From assembly GCF_003471165.1 (NCBI RefSeq), contig NZ_QRIL01000007.1, positions 90,728 through 154,727 on the forward strand: a stretch of 64,000 nt of DNA. The letters run 5' to 3'. Below, piece after piece: positions 1 to 8,271 of the stretch; the first letter of the stretch is position 1; each line of letters begins with the position of its first letter. Made by a program: the position numbers and the translations under genes. Below the pieces are notes generated by a model. The model was not told where the DNA came from, made no database searches, and saw only the letters and a list, made by a program, of their open reading frames with translations. This DNA comes from Ruminococcus sp. AM22-13. Lineage in GTDB: Bacteria > Bacillota > Clostridia > Lachnospirales > Lachnospiraceae.

Positions 1-2144
1 TCAACTGCAAACCAGTCATTCTCCATATGTTTTACAGAGACATCCATGGAAATCTCTTCTTCATTCTCTTCTCCGTCTTCGAGAACATAAGTTTTATATC
101 CTTTAGATGGTACACCCGCAGCAGTAAAGATATATGTATCTCCCGCTTTCTGAATTGCAACTGTATTTCCATTATCTTTCAATACCGGATTCTTAATCTC
201 CTCTGGACAAATAAAGGAAACAATTCCCGGAACTTCGCTACTGTTTGGATTAAATACAACAACCGCATGTAAAGGTGCATCTACATTTCTTACAAGACTT
301 CCAAGAGAAGCAGTTTTTAACTCTTTGTTTTCTGCAAATATCTTTTCATATTCTTCTTTGGAATCCTCATATACTTCTTTAATCGAAGATCCCGGTAAAA
401 TATCATGGAACTGATTTCTGAGGATTACTTCCCAGCCTTCATAAAGCGCATCTTTCGGATATGTGTTTCCTGTCAGAACTTCATCCATTGCCGCATAGGT
501 TTCTTCATCCTGATAAGCCAGCTCTGCTTTCCGGTTGTATTTCTTATTTCTTGCCATAGAAGTATATGTCCCTCTATGATATTCCAGATACAATTCTCCA
601 ACCCATGACGGAAGATATTTGCTGCCTTTTGTCTCTTCGTCCAGCCTCTTGAAGAAATCAAGTGCCGTAGACATTTTTGTTCTCGGGCAGCCCGGAATTC
701 CCTGACTCATACGTCTCTGGTTTTCAAGCTGTTCTTTTGTAGGGCCACCGCCGCCATCGCCAAATCCGAAACTGCAAAGAACCTCTTCGTTCAATTCCTT
801 CTGGCTATAACGGGCCCATCCGCCTTTCATCTGACTTGGGTTCAGGAAACCATTATACGTTGTAAAATGCTCTGTTTCCGTGCCACCTTCCACAGCAGCC
901 TTATTGTAATCCCTTGTCGGTATAAAATGAGTCAGAACTCTGCTACCATCGATTCCTTCCCATTCAAAAGTATCATACGGCATTTTATTTAGCTCATTCC
1001 AGCTGATCTTTGTTGTCATGAAATATGGAATACCGCATTTCTGCATGATCTGAGGAAGCGCCGCTGAATATCCAAAGACGTCCGGAAGCCACAGAATCTT
1101 ATTATCTGTTTCAAACTCATCTTTAAAGAACTTTTTCCCATGCATGAACTGACGGACAAGAGCTTCACCTGATGCCAGATTACAGTCTGCTTCTACAAAC
1201 ATACCACCCTCTGTCTCCCAGCGTCCTTCTTTTACACGCTCTTTGATTTGTTCATAAACCTGTGGTGCATTTTTCTTTACATATTTATACAGCTGAGGCT
1301 GGCTGGACATGAAAATATATTCCGGATATTCTTTCATCAGATTTAATACCGTTGAAAAACTTCTCACGGATTTGTCTTCTGTTACCTTTAATGTCCATAA
1401 CCATGCACAGTCAATATGTGTATGACCTACGCAGCAGACAACCGGTTCCTGTTCTTTGTCACAATGTTTCTCATAAAATTCTTTTGTAATAAATTCCTGT
1501 GCGCTTTCCAGGCTCTCGTAATATTCCGTTGAGCCTTCTTTTCTCATATCCAGAAGATTCAGAGAATCATTTAAAGCCTGAATAATAGTAATATACGCTT
1601 TGTCATCTGGATTTAACAGACGTGCTGTTTCGTATGGAACAGAAAGATCATAGAAATACTTCTCTGTTTTTCTGTCCAGAACTTTTAATTTTGAATCCAG
1701 CTTCAGGCTGAAATTCTGGTCTCCTGTAAAAGCAGAGAGAATAATTCTGTACTGTGTTCCGGCTTTTGCCTGTTCTGCAAGGATAATTTCTCTGTGATTT
1801 ACATCCAGTCCCTGTACAAGCGTACCATTTACATAGATCGTAAACTGTGGATTGGTCGCATCCCACTCTGCTTCTCTTCCTGTCAGAAGTTCATATACGA
1901 CACATTTTCCATCAAATTTTTCCGGAACAGTTACAAAAGTCTCAAACCAGTAATACTCTCTGTGACCGCCCCAAAGCTCTGTATTTGTAAATTCTTCCCA
2001 GCCAGAAGTATCAAGTTCTGACACATTCTCAAATCTTTTATCTGTTTTGATCATTCGATACTTCTGAATCGGCATACTTTCCGGATAAATCTGTTCTTTT
2101 AAATATTCCAGCATTTTGCCAATGCGTTCTTTAATGAAAACCAT
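1..2144 (-). CDS. alpha-mannosidase, GH38 (3' end outside window)
   Basis: About 714 residues are visible and the gene continues past the left edge. Glycoside hydrolase family 38 retaining alpha-mannosidase, probably cytoplasmic since no signal peptide is seen. The zinc and active-site motif HTHIDCAWLW lies near residue 240 and the nucleophile motif LPDVFGYSAALP near residue 350; both are characteristic of GH38. The start ATG at 2144 is preceded by GGGAGG at good spacing. It is the last visible gene of the operon after the solute-binding protein and two permeases, so the transporter probably imports mannose-containing oligosaccharides that this enzyme trims. The family call is firm; the exact substrate is inferred. 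Confidence 0.9.
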   Translation of the reverse strand, partial: MVFIKERIGKMLEYLKEQIYPESMPIQKYRMIKTDKRFENVSELDTSGWEEFTNTELWGGHREYYWFETFVTVPEKFDGKCVVYELLTGREAEWDATNPQFTIYVNGTLVQGLDVNHREIILAEQAKAGTQYRIILSAFTGDQNFSLKLDSKLKVLDRKTEKYFYDLSVPYETARLLNPDDKAYITIIQALNDSLNLLDMRKEGSTEYYESLESAQEFITKEFYEKHCDKEQEPVVCCVGHTHIDCAWLWTLKVTEDKSVRSFSTVLNLMKEYPEYIFMSSQPQLYKYVKKNAPQVYEQIKERVKEGRWETEGGMFVEADCNLASGEALVRQFMHGKKFFKDEFETDNKILWLPDVFGYSAALPQIMQKCGIPYFMTTKISWNELNKMPYDTFEWEGIDGSRVLTHFIPTRDYNKAAVEGGTETEHFTTYNGFLNPSQMKGGWARYSQKELNEEVLCSFGFGDGGGGPTKEQLENQRRMSQGIPGCPRTKMSTALDFFKRLDEETKGSKYLPSWVGELYLEYHRGTYTSMARNKKYNRKAELAYQDEETYAAMDEVLTGNTYPKDALYEGWEVILRNQFHDILPGSSIKEVYEDSKEEYEKIFAENKELKTASLGSLVRNVDAPLHAVVVFNPNSSEVPGIVSFICPEEIKNPVLKDNGNTVAIQKAGDTYIFTAAGVPSKGYKTYVLEDGEENEEEISMDVSVKHMENDWFAV

Positions 2145-2179
2145 TTTTTCTACCTCCCAGTCATTGTAATTTAAAAGTA

Positions 2180-3001
2180 TCAACCTTTTGCAGCACCTGA
2201 CATTGTGAATCCTTTTGACATGTAATTCTGTGACAGAATGTACAGTATGATAGATGGCAATGCATAAATTACAGAAAATGCTGCCAGTGGTCCATAACTG
2301 ATAGAACCATGCTGTCCAAAGAACTGATACAGAAGAACTGCTGCCGGCTGTTTATCCGCACTGCTTAACAAAATGTACGGAATAAAGAAGTTACCCCAGC
2401 TTCCCGAAAATGTATAGATAAATACTACGCAGATTCCAGGGAACATCAGCGGAGATACAATCTTTCTGATGGACTGCATGGTGGTTGCACCATCCACCCA
2501 TGCCGCTTCTTCCAGTTCTACCGGAATCGCATCCATAAAGTTCTTCATCAGCCAGATTCCATATGGTAATGCAGAAGCTGATAAATACAGGATAACACCT
2601 GGAATGCTGTCAAGTAACCCTATTTTCAGAAACATTTTATATACAGGAACGATTACAGCAATCATTGGAAGTGCTGTCATAAACAGAATTCCGTACATAA
2701 GGCCTTTTTTATAACATAAGTTATATCTGGAAAGAGGATATGCTGCCAGTACTGAAATCACACATACAACCAGTGCCTGTACCCCGGCAATTACAAGACC
2801 GATTCCAAATCCCTTTAAATTACTTGCATTTGTAAGAACATTTGCATAGTTACTGAACGTCCACTGATCCGGCCATTTCAAAGACTGATTTGCTCCCATA
2901 TCAAATGATGCAACAACCAGCCAGATAAGAGGAAGCACAAATACAAGTGCTATAATGGCCAGCAATATATAATGAAGTGCTTTTACAGATCTTTCACTCA
3001 T
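2180..3001 (-). CDS. carbohydrate ABC transporter permease, MalG type
   Basis: 273 residues with about six hydrophobic segments. The cytoplasmic EAA loop reads VELEEAAWVDGATTMQSIRK (about residues 162-181), the surface that docks on the ATPase. MalG/CUT1 subfamily inner-membrane permease of a sugar importer. It follows the MalF-type permease by 11 bp and precedes the alpha-mannosidase, so the three are one transcript. No ATPase gene is in the locus; CUT1 systems of Firmicutes commonly borrow a shared MsmK/UgpC-type ATPase from elsewhere (family knowledge). Confidence 0.9.
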   Translation of the reverse strand: MSERSVKALHYILLAIIALVFVLPLIWLVVASFDMGANQSLKWPDQWTFSNYANVLTNASNLKGFGIGLVIAGVQALVVCVISVLAAYPLSRYNLCYKKGLMYGILFMTALPMIAVIVPVYKMFLKIGLLDSIPGVILYLSASALPYGIWLMKNFMDAIPVELEEAAWVDGATTMQSIRKIVSPLMFPGICVVFIYTFSGSWGNFFIPYILLSSADKQPAAVLLYQFFGQHGSISYGPLAAFSVIYALPSIILYILSQNYMSKGFTMSGAAKG

Positions 3002-3012
3002 TACTTTTCCTC

Positions 3013-3900
3013 CTAATCATCTGATTTTAATAATCTGGTATAAATAATACTGCACACAGCACCTACAAACAGAAGGATCATACCTACTGCTGTTCCCTGT
3101 CCTAACTGGAAGTTCTTCAGTCCCTGATTGTACATATAGATTGGAAGTGTTGTGGTAGACATGCCAGGACCGCCTCCTGTCAGCGCCCAGATCAGACCAA
3201 ATACACCTAAAGTAGAAAGGGTGTTCAACATCGTGTTCGTAGCAATTGTATCTTTGATACACGGAACAATAATACGAACCAGTGTCTGAATTCTGTTAGC
3301 TCCGTCTACACGGGCAGCTTCTTCTATATCTCCGGATACGTTATCCAGTGCAGACTGGAAGTTCAGCATTGAGAATGCGGTACCATGCCATACGTTAGCA
3401 ATAATGATCGTCATCATCGGATGACCATAAATAAAGTCAACTCCCGGAATATGAAGTGTTCCGATAATCTTGTTAAATGTACCTGAAACATCAAAGAATG
3501 CCAGACAGCAAAGGGAAACAACGATCTCCGGCATAACCCATCCTGCCAGGATACATGGACCAACAACGCTTCTGAAAGCTTTTGCCTTTCCCTTCATGAA
3601 ATATGCAATCAAAAAGCCTAGAACAGACTGGCCTACAAGGCTTCCAATCAGGAAGATAAATGTGTTTCTGATACTTACAAGTGTATTTGGATCAGAAAGA
3701 ATTCTTTTATAATTTTCAAGACCAATAAACTGAAAGTTCTGCGCTGCTGCTCCTGTAAGAGCCATATTTGTAAAAGAATAGTATACCGTCAGAACAATAG
3801 GAATAATGAAAAATGCCAGCAGTAACACCAGTGCCGGAATCAGAAGAACTGATTTCTTAGCCTGGTCTGCCCAGTATTTCTTTTTCAAGGAACGCTCCAT
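3013..3900 (-). CDS. carbohydrate ABC transporter permease, MalF type
   Basis: 295 residues; basic N-terminus, then a first membrane segment at about residues 17-40 and five more. EAA-like loop DIEEAARVDGANRIQTLVRI is near residue 190. This is the MalF/LacF-type partner of the following MalG-type permease in a CUT1 sugar importer. It lies 100 bp downstream of the solute-binding protein gene, with two hairpins in the gap that probably reduce read-through, matching the usual excess of binding protein over permease. Substrate is inferred from the alpha-mannosidase in the same operon. Confidence 0.9.
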   Translation of the reverse strand: MERSLKKKYWADQAKKSVLLIPALVLLLAFFIIPIVLTVYYSFTNMALTGAAAQNFQFIGLENYKRILSDPNTLVSIRNTFIFLIGSLVGQSVLGFLIAYFMKGKAKAFRSVVGPCILAGWVMPEIVVSLCCLAFFDVSGTFNKIIGTLHIPGVDFIYGHPMMTIIIANVWHGTAFSMLNFQSALDNVSGDIEEAARVDGANRIQTLVRIIVPCIKDTIATNTMLNTLSTLGVFGLIWALTGGGPGMSTTTLPIYMYNQGLKNFQLGQGTAVGMILLFVGAVCSIIYTRLLKSDD

Positions 3901-3938
3901 TACGACTTCCTCCTTTTAATCTGTATTTTTTTCAAAAA

Positions 3939-3971
3939 CAAAGGCGCTGCCTGTACAAGACAGCACCTTTG
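3939..3971 (-). terminator. attenuating hairpin between binding-protein and permease genes
   Basis: On the minus strand CAAAGGTGCTGTC pairs with GGCAGCGCCTTTG across a short loop and is followed by TTTTTG, so it resembles a leaky intrinsic terminator. A second hairpin, CGCCTGAA/TTCAGGCG at 3979-3996, sits between it and the binding-protein stop codon. Together they could stabilise the upstream mRNA 3' end and lower permease expression. Confidence 0.65.
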
Positions 3972-4000
3972 TGACATCCGCCTGAAACTTCAGGCGTTTA

Positions 4001-5374
4001 TTACTGTTCTGCTACGTTGTCTTCGCCTACAGTTCTTGATACATCTGTATTATACTGTTTCATTGCATCTTCAACACTTGTTCCGGATACTACGGATTCA
4101 ACCATAGACTGAATGTATGTTGATACAGAAGAGTACTGATCATTCTGTGGTCTGAAATATGCAGTATCAAGGAATGAAGTTGCCTTTTCAAAGAATGGCT
4201 GTGCAACATAATCTGCTTCTTCCGCTACATCTGTTCTTGTACAGATATTTCCCTGATCCAGGATTGCTTTCAGATAAACTTCAGGGCTCATCATGTGTTC
4301 CATGAAATCGAATGTAATATCTTTGTTGTCAGCATTTTCCGGAATAGAAAGTGCCCAGCCGCCTGACATTGTAACAGTTCCAGGATCCTGTCCTTCGTTT
4401 GTAGGCATTGCTGCAAGACCTACTTTGTCCTGATAATCTTCCCATGGAGAAGCTCCTGTGTCTTTCCAGTTACCTGTAACCCAGATACCATCAATGCTCA
4501 TACCAAGTTTGCCCTGCGGCATATACTCTCTTGCAGATGTATTTCCAGCCTGTCCGTTTAATACGAGAGATAAGGATGGTCCATATCCATTAGAATAAAT
4601 GTCATTCAGGAAATTCAGAGAATTTTTGATTCCGTCACTGCCTGTGATCCATTTATTGTCATCATTGAGCAGTTTCTCACCTGTTCCATAGAGAAGCATT
4701 TCATAAGTCTGCATGGAAGTAGCTTCACCTGTAGCTTTACCGGAGTTACACCAGAATGGAACTACATCTGGGCATTTCTCTTTGATTGCCGCACATGCAT
4801 CCAGAATATCCTGCCATGTTTTTGGTTGCCACTCATTGTTTTCATCAAGAAGACCTGCTTTTTCATATACTTCTTTGTTATACCAAATGCCTCGTGTATC
4901 TGTGCAGTATGGAAGTGCATACGGTACTCCATCAACACTTACCATATCTTTCATAGAATCATAATATTTTCCGTCGTTCCAGTCATCGTAATCTTTTACA
5001 TAGTCTGTAAGATCTGTAAGATATCCTGCCGCAACATCGTTTGGAAGCTGGAATGTATCCTCGCATACCAGATCCGGGCATGTTCCCTTGTCAGCAAGCT
5101 GTAATGCAATCTTTGTGAAATAATCACCTTCTGATGCTGTGATCGGAGCTACGTCCAATTCTACTTCATCTTTTTTATCCCAGCTGTCATATGCTGCCGT
5201 AACCCACTGATATAACGGTGCAACAGACTGATCTGATCCATCATCACGATATGTAAATGTAATTTTTGTTTTTCCGCCCTTGTCTTTTGCATAAGCCGAA
5301 ACTGTGCTCAGTCCCATACCCATTACCATTGTTGCAGCTAATGTAACTGCTAATACCTGTCTCCTTTTTTTCAT
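4001..5374 (-). CDS. extracellular sugar-binding protein (SBP family 1) of ABC importer
   Basis: 457 residues. The N-terminus is a Sec signal peptide: MKKRRQ, a hydrophobic core, then an AYA-KDKGG signal peptidase I-like site. No lipobox cysteine is present, which is unusual for a Gram-positive binding protein. The remainder fits family 1 solute-binding proteins (for example GVPYALPYCTDTRGIWYNKE and the Gly/Trp-rich MSGGWALSIPEN). Start ATG has AAAGGAG about 9 nt upstream. First gene of the transporter operon; regulation is expected from the upstream YesMN-type genes. The ligand, probably a mannoside, is inferred. Confidence 0.9.
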   Translation of the reverse strand: MKKRRQVLAVTLAATMVMGMGLSTVSAYAKDKGGKTKITFTYRDDGSDQSVAPLYQWVTAAYDSWDKKDEVELDVAPITASEGDYFTKIALQLADKGTCPDLVCEDTFQLPNDVAAGYLTDLTDYVKDYDDWNDGKYYDSMKDMVSVDGVPYALPYCTDTRGIWYNKEVYEKAGLLDENNEWQPKTWQDILDACAAIKEKCPDVVPFWCNSGKATGEATSMQTYEMLLYGTGEKLLNDDNKWITGSDGIKNSLNFLNDIYSNGYGPSLSLVLNGQAGNTSAREYMPQGKLGMSIDGIWVTGNWKDTGASPWEDYQDKVGLAAMPTNEGQDPGTVTMSGGWALSIPENADNKDITFDFMEHMMSPEVYLKAILDQGNICTRTDVAEEADYVAQPFFEKATSFLDTAYFRPQNDQYSSVSTYIQSMVESVVSGTSVEDAMKQYNTDVSRTVGEDNVAEQ

Positions 5375-5478
5375 AGCTTATCGCTCCTTTGCTTTTGATG
5401 AACTTATATTAACATTACAAAAAAGATTTTGGTATTCCAGATTTTTGATATTGTGGGGTGTATTTTGACATTTATATC

Positions 5479-5507
5479 AAAAAAAGCCCGCTTTGCGGAC
5501 TTTTTTT
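5479..5507 (-). terminator. intrinsic terminator after the sensor/regulator operon
   Basis: Minus strand AGTCCGCAAAGCGGGCT hairpin followed by seven T. It separates the kinase-regulator-binding protein genes from the transporter operon, which therefore needs its own promoter in 5375-5478. Confidence 0.85.
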
Positions 5508-5515
5508 ATACACAT

Positions 5516-6772
5516 TTATCGTTCAAGAATACTGACTCGTACTGCGTCCTGTATATTTTTTGCAATAATTTCAGGAGATTCGGTGTTCCCTTCCAGACAT
5601 TCATTCACTCCCTCAGCCAGTTCTTCAGCGATAGAAAACCATGCCTCATTTACAACGATTGCATGATCCTTGTTCTCCGTTTTCAGATCTTTCATCAGAG
5701 AATTTTTTCCCTCATAATAAAATTCCTCATCATTTTGATAATCTTCCCCAAATGCCGGTATCACCTGCATTCCTTTACACAATCCCATATATGTTTTCTC
5801 TTCAAATAAATAATTCAGAAATGTATTTGCTTCCGCACTGGCATTGACCGTAAGCCCGATGTCATCGCCTGCATCAAACGTCCAGTCAGATTTTTCCCCC
5901 GGAAGCTGTGCCACGCCTACTTCAAAAGACGGCTTATTTTCCCTGATAACCGCTTCCATACTCAGCTGGCTGATCATCATTCTGACCTCACCTCTTGAAA
6001 AAGCATTCGCCAGATCTTCCTGATTCAGATTTATGATATCCGGCGGAAGAATTTCCTTCTGTTTCATATACTGAAGATCTGCAAAAGCAGAAATACCTGC
6101 ATTCTGCTCGATCGTATAAAGATTTCCCTGCTTTGCATACAACATCAACATAAAAAACCTGGCACTTTCTTCACTGTCACGGGCTGCAAAACCAAATCCA
6201 TAACTTCCCTTAGCTGCTATTTTCTCCGCAGTTTCCATAAAAGAGCTCCAACTGGAAGGTACACTTAGCCCTTTTGTATCCATTGCATCTTTGTTATAGA
6301 ACAATATATACGGATCTGATGTCAGAGGTTTTCCATAATAATTACCATTATACATAACACTGCTCCACAGCTCTGTAAGAGTACTTCTTTTCATTTTTCC
6401 CGTAACCTGGTATGTTTTAAAAATCCCCATTTTGATCAGCGACTGCATCTGTACACTACTGCAGATTACGATGTCTGCCATATTCTGTTCATCCTGGCGC
6501 AGTGCGATTTCTCTTTTATAATTTTCTCTTGGAATATATTCGATCTGGATTTTTGTGCCTGCATGGCTTCCTTCATATTTTCTGGCAACTGTATTCAGGG
6601 CATTTCTCTGATCATGAGTTGTATAAGGTGCCATGATCTTCACCACATTCTCATACTCTTCTGTTTTTTTCTCCATGTCCGGATTGTTCTGTTTAAAAAA
6701 CATAATAATGACCACAATGATACTGACACACAGAATCCAGACTGTTCTCCATAAGAATCTGACTTTTTTCAA
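5516..6772 (-). CDS. membrane-tethered solute-binding protein, third member of a sensory operon
   Basis: 418 residues from a TTG start. TTG at 6772-6770 is preferred because AAGGAG lies 7 nt upstream and it overlaps the regulator's TGA stop; the in-frame ATG at 6814 has no such site. N-terminus KKVRFLWR is followed by one strong membrane segment (WILCVSIIVVIIMFF) with no cysteine or clear cleavage site, so the protein is probably anchored and faces outside. The rest resembles family 1 binding proteins (SDPYILFYNKDAMDTKG). Being coupled to a kinase and regulator rather than to permeases suggests a sensory sugar-binding role, as known for XylFII-LytS type systems; this role is inference. Confidence 0.75.
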   Translation of the reverse strand: MKKVRFLWRTVWILCVSIIVVIIMFFKQNNPDMEKKTEEYENVVKIMAPYTTHDQRNALNTVARKYEGSHAGTKIQIEYIPRENYKREIALRQDEQNMADIVICSSVQMQSLIKMGIFKTYQVTGKMKRSTLTELWSSVMYNGNYYGKPLTSDPYILFYNKDAMDTKGLSVPSSWSSFMETAEKIAAKGSYGFGFAARDSEESARFFMLMLYAKQGNLYTIEQNAGISAFADLQYMKQKEILPPDIINLNQEDLANAFSRGEVRMMISQLSMEAVIRENKPSFEVGVAQLPGEKSDWTFDAGDDIGLTVNASAEANTFLNYLFEEKTYMGLCKGMQVIPAFGEDYQNDEEFYYEGKNSLMKDLKTENKDHAIVVNEAWFSIAEELAEGVNECLEGNTESPEIIAKNIQDAVRVSILER

Positions 6773-8271
6773 ATCTCTTTCTCCTTTCTGAACTCTGAAG
6801 GGGTCATGCCACATAATTTTTTGAACACAGACACAAAGTATTTCTGATCTCTGTATCCCACTGCCTCTGCAATCTCATAGACTTTACTTTGCCGGTCGGA
6901 CAAAAGCATTCTTTTCGCCATGCTGACGCGAAAATTCTGCAGAAATGAGATAAATTTTGTTCCTGTTTCCTGCTGAAATAATCTGCTGAGATATTCCTGG
7001 GAAACGTTGCATAAATCCGCAGCTTCTGCCAGAGAAACTTCCGGCTTACTATAATTTTCTCTCACAAAAGATATTGTTTTTAATATAATCTCATTATCTG
7101 TAATACTAATTTCATTGAAATTGTGTACCACAAAATTTAGCATTTTCTGAAACAGATATGTAAGCTGTCTTTCTGTAAAACATCTCAGCATACTGCTTAC
7201 AATATACTGTCCTTCCTCACTTCTGTTTTTGCCTGATGTATCCTCTTTTGCAATTCCCATAGAAAAGCGAATCGTATACTCTTTAATCTGATCCGGATGA
7301 AAGTTTCCCTCGATCACTTCCCGTATAAATTTCCCGCCAATCTCATTTACTTTATCTTTATCCTGCTTCAGAATCTCTTTCTGAATCGCCGTTTCCAATG
7401 CAGAAGGATACTCTGTGATTTCAAAATGGCAGTTATTGGCAGTCTCCTCATCGATTATCTTTCCTTTTTTCATATGAAACCCATATGGCAGCATCTCTTT
7501 CAGATGTGACAGATCTTCATTCAGATTTTTGATGCCGTAATCAGTTGTATAACTGCACACAAATTCTGCAACTTCTGTAAGTTCCGGCACAATGCGCTTC
7601 TCCAGCACCCATTTAAGCATTTTGTTTTTCTCTGTATCTGTAACAAGAACCACATATGCGCCACTCTGAAAAAGCGGAATCAGATAGTAATTCTGGATAC
7701 ATTGGACATCCAGTGCTTTTCTTGTCTCATACATCATCTCATTCAGCACTTCCTGTGCCTGACCGCCCAGGTAAAAATACAGCAGTGAAATCTTAATATT
7801 CTCATTAACGCCAAGAACTCTTTCCAACGTTTCCCGGTTATCCTGCTGTTTGTTTACATACTCCAGCAGCAGACTTTCCGGCGAAATCTGCTCCGCTTTT
7901 TTGTTCTCTATTTTACTCTCGGCATTTTTGATAACTTCCATAAAGTTCTCAATCTCTATCGGTTTCAGTATATAATCCAGCGCATGAAGTTTTATCGCCT
8001 GATGTGCATATTCAAATTCTGAGTATCCGGTCAGAAAAATAATCCCTGTTTCACAACCACGTGCCCGCATCTGTTGCAGCATTTCCAGTCCACTCATTCC
8101 AGGCATGCGGATATCTGAAATCACAAGATTCGGCTTTTCTCTTTCCACAGCTTCCAGTCCTGCTGCTCCATCTTCCACAGCTGCTACAATCTCATGTTCT
8201 GTATAGTGCTGAATAATTTTCACAATTCCTTCTCTTGATTTGGGTTCATCTTCCACTAATACAATTCTCAT
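6769..8271 (-). CDS. response regulator, YesN type (REC + AraC HTH)
   Basis: About 500 residues from ATG 8271, which overlaps the kinase stop as ATGA. Receiver domain at residues 1-120 starts MRIVLVEDEP, with the phospho-acceptor Asp in LVISDIRMPGMSG near residue 53 and Lys in YILKPIE. A long central region of unknown fold follows. The C-terminal ~100 residues are an AraC/XylS double helix-turn-helix (SLAEAADLCNVSQEYLSRLF; YEIAEAVGYRDQKYFVSVFK). It should bind DNA upstream of the sugar transporter operon once phosphorylated by the adjacent kinase. Partnership is inferred from gene order. Confidence 0.9.
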   Translation of the reverse strand: MRIVLVEDEPKSREGIVKIIQHYTEHEIVAAVEDGAAGLEAVEREKPNLVISDIRMPGMSGLEMLQQMRARGCETGIIFLTGYSEFEYAHQAIKLHALDYILKPIEIENFMEVIKNAESKIENKKAEQISPESLLLEYVNKQQDNRETLERVLGVNENIKISLLYFYLGGQAQEVLNEMMYETRKALDVQCIQNYYLIPLFQSGAYVVLVTDTEKNKMLKWVLEKRIVPELTEVAEFVCSYTTDYGIKNLNEDLSHLKEMLPYGFHMKKGKIIDEETANNCHFEITEYPSALETAIQKEILKQDKDKVNEIGGKFIREVIEGNFHPDQIKEYTIRFSMGIAKEDTSGKNRSEEGQYIVSSMLRCFTERQLTYLFQKMLNFVVHNFNEISITDNEIILKTISFVRENYSKPEVSLAEAADLCNVSQEYLSRLFQQETGTKFISFLQNFRVSMAKRMLLSDRQSKVYEIAEAVGYRDQKYFVSVFKKLCGMTPSEFRKEKEI

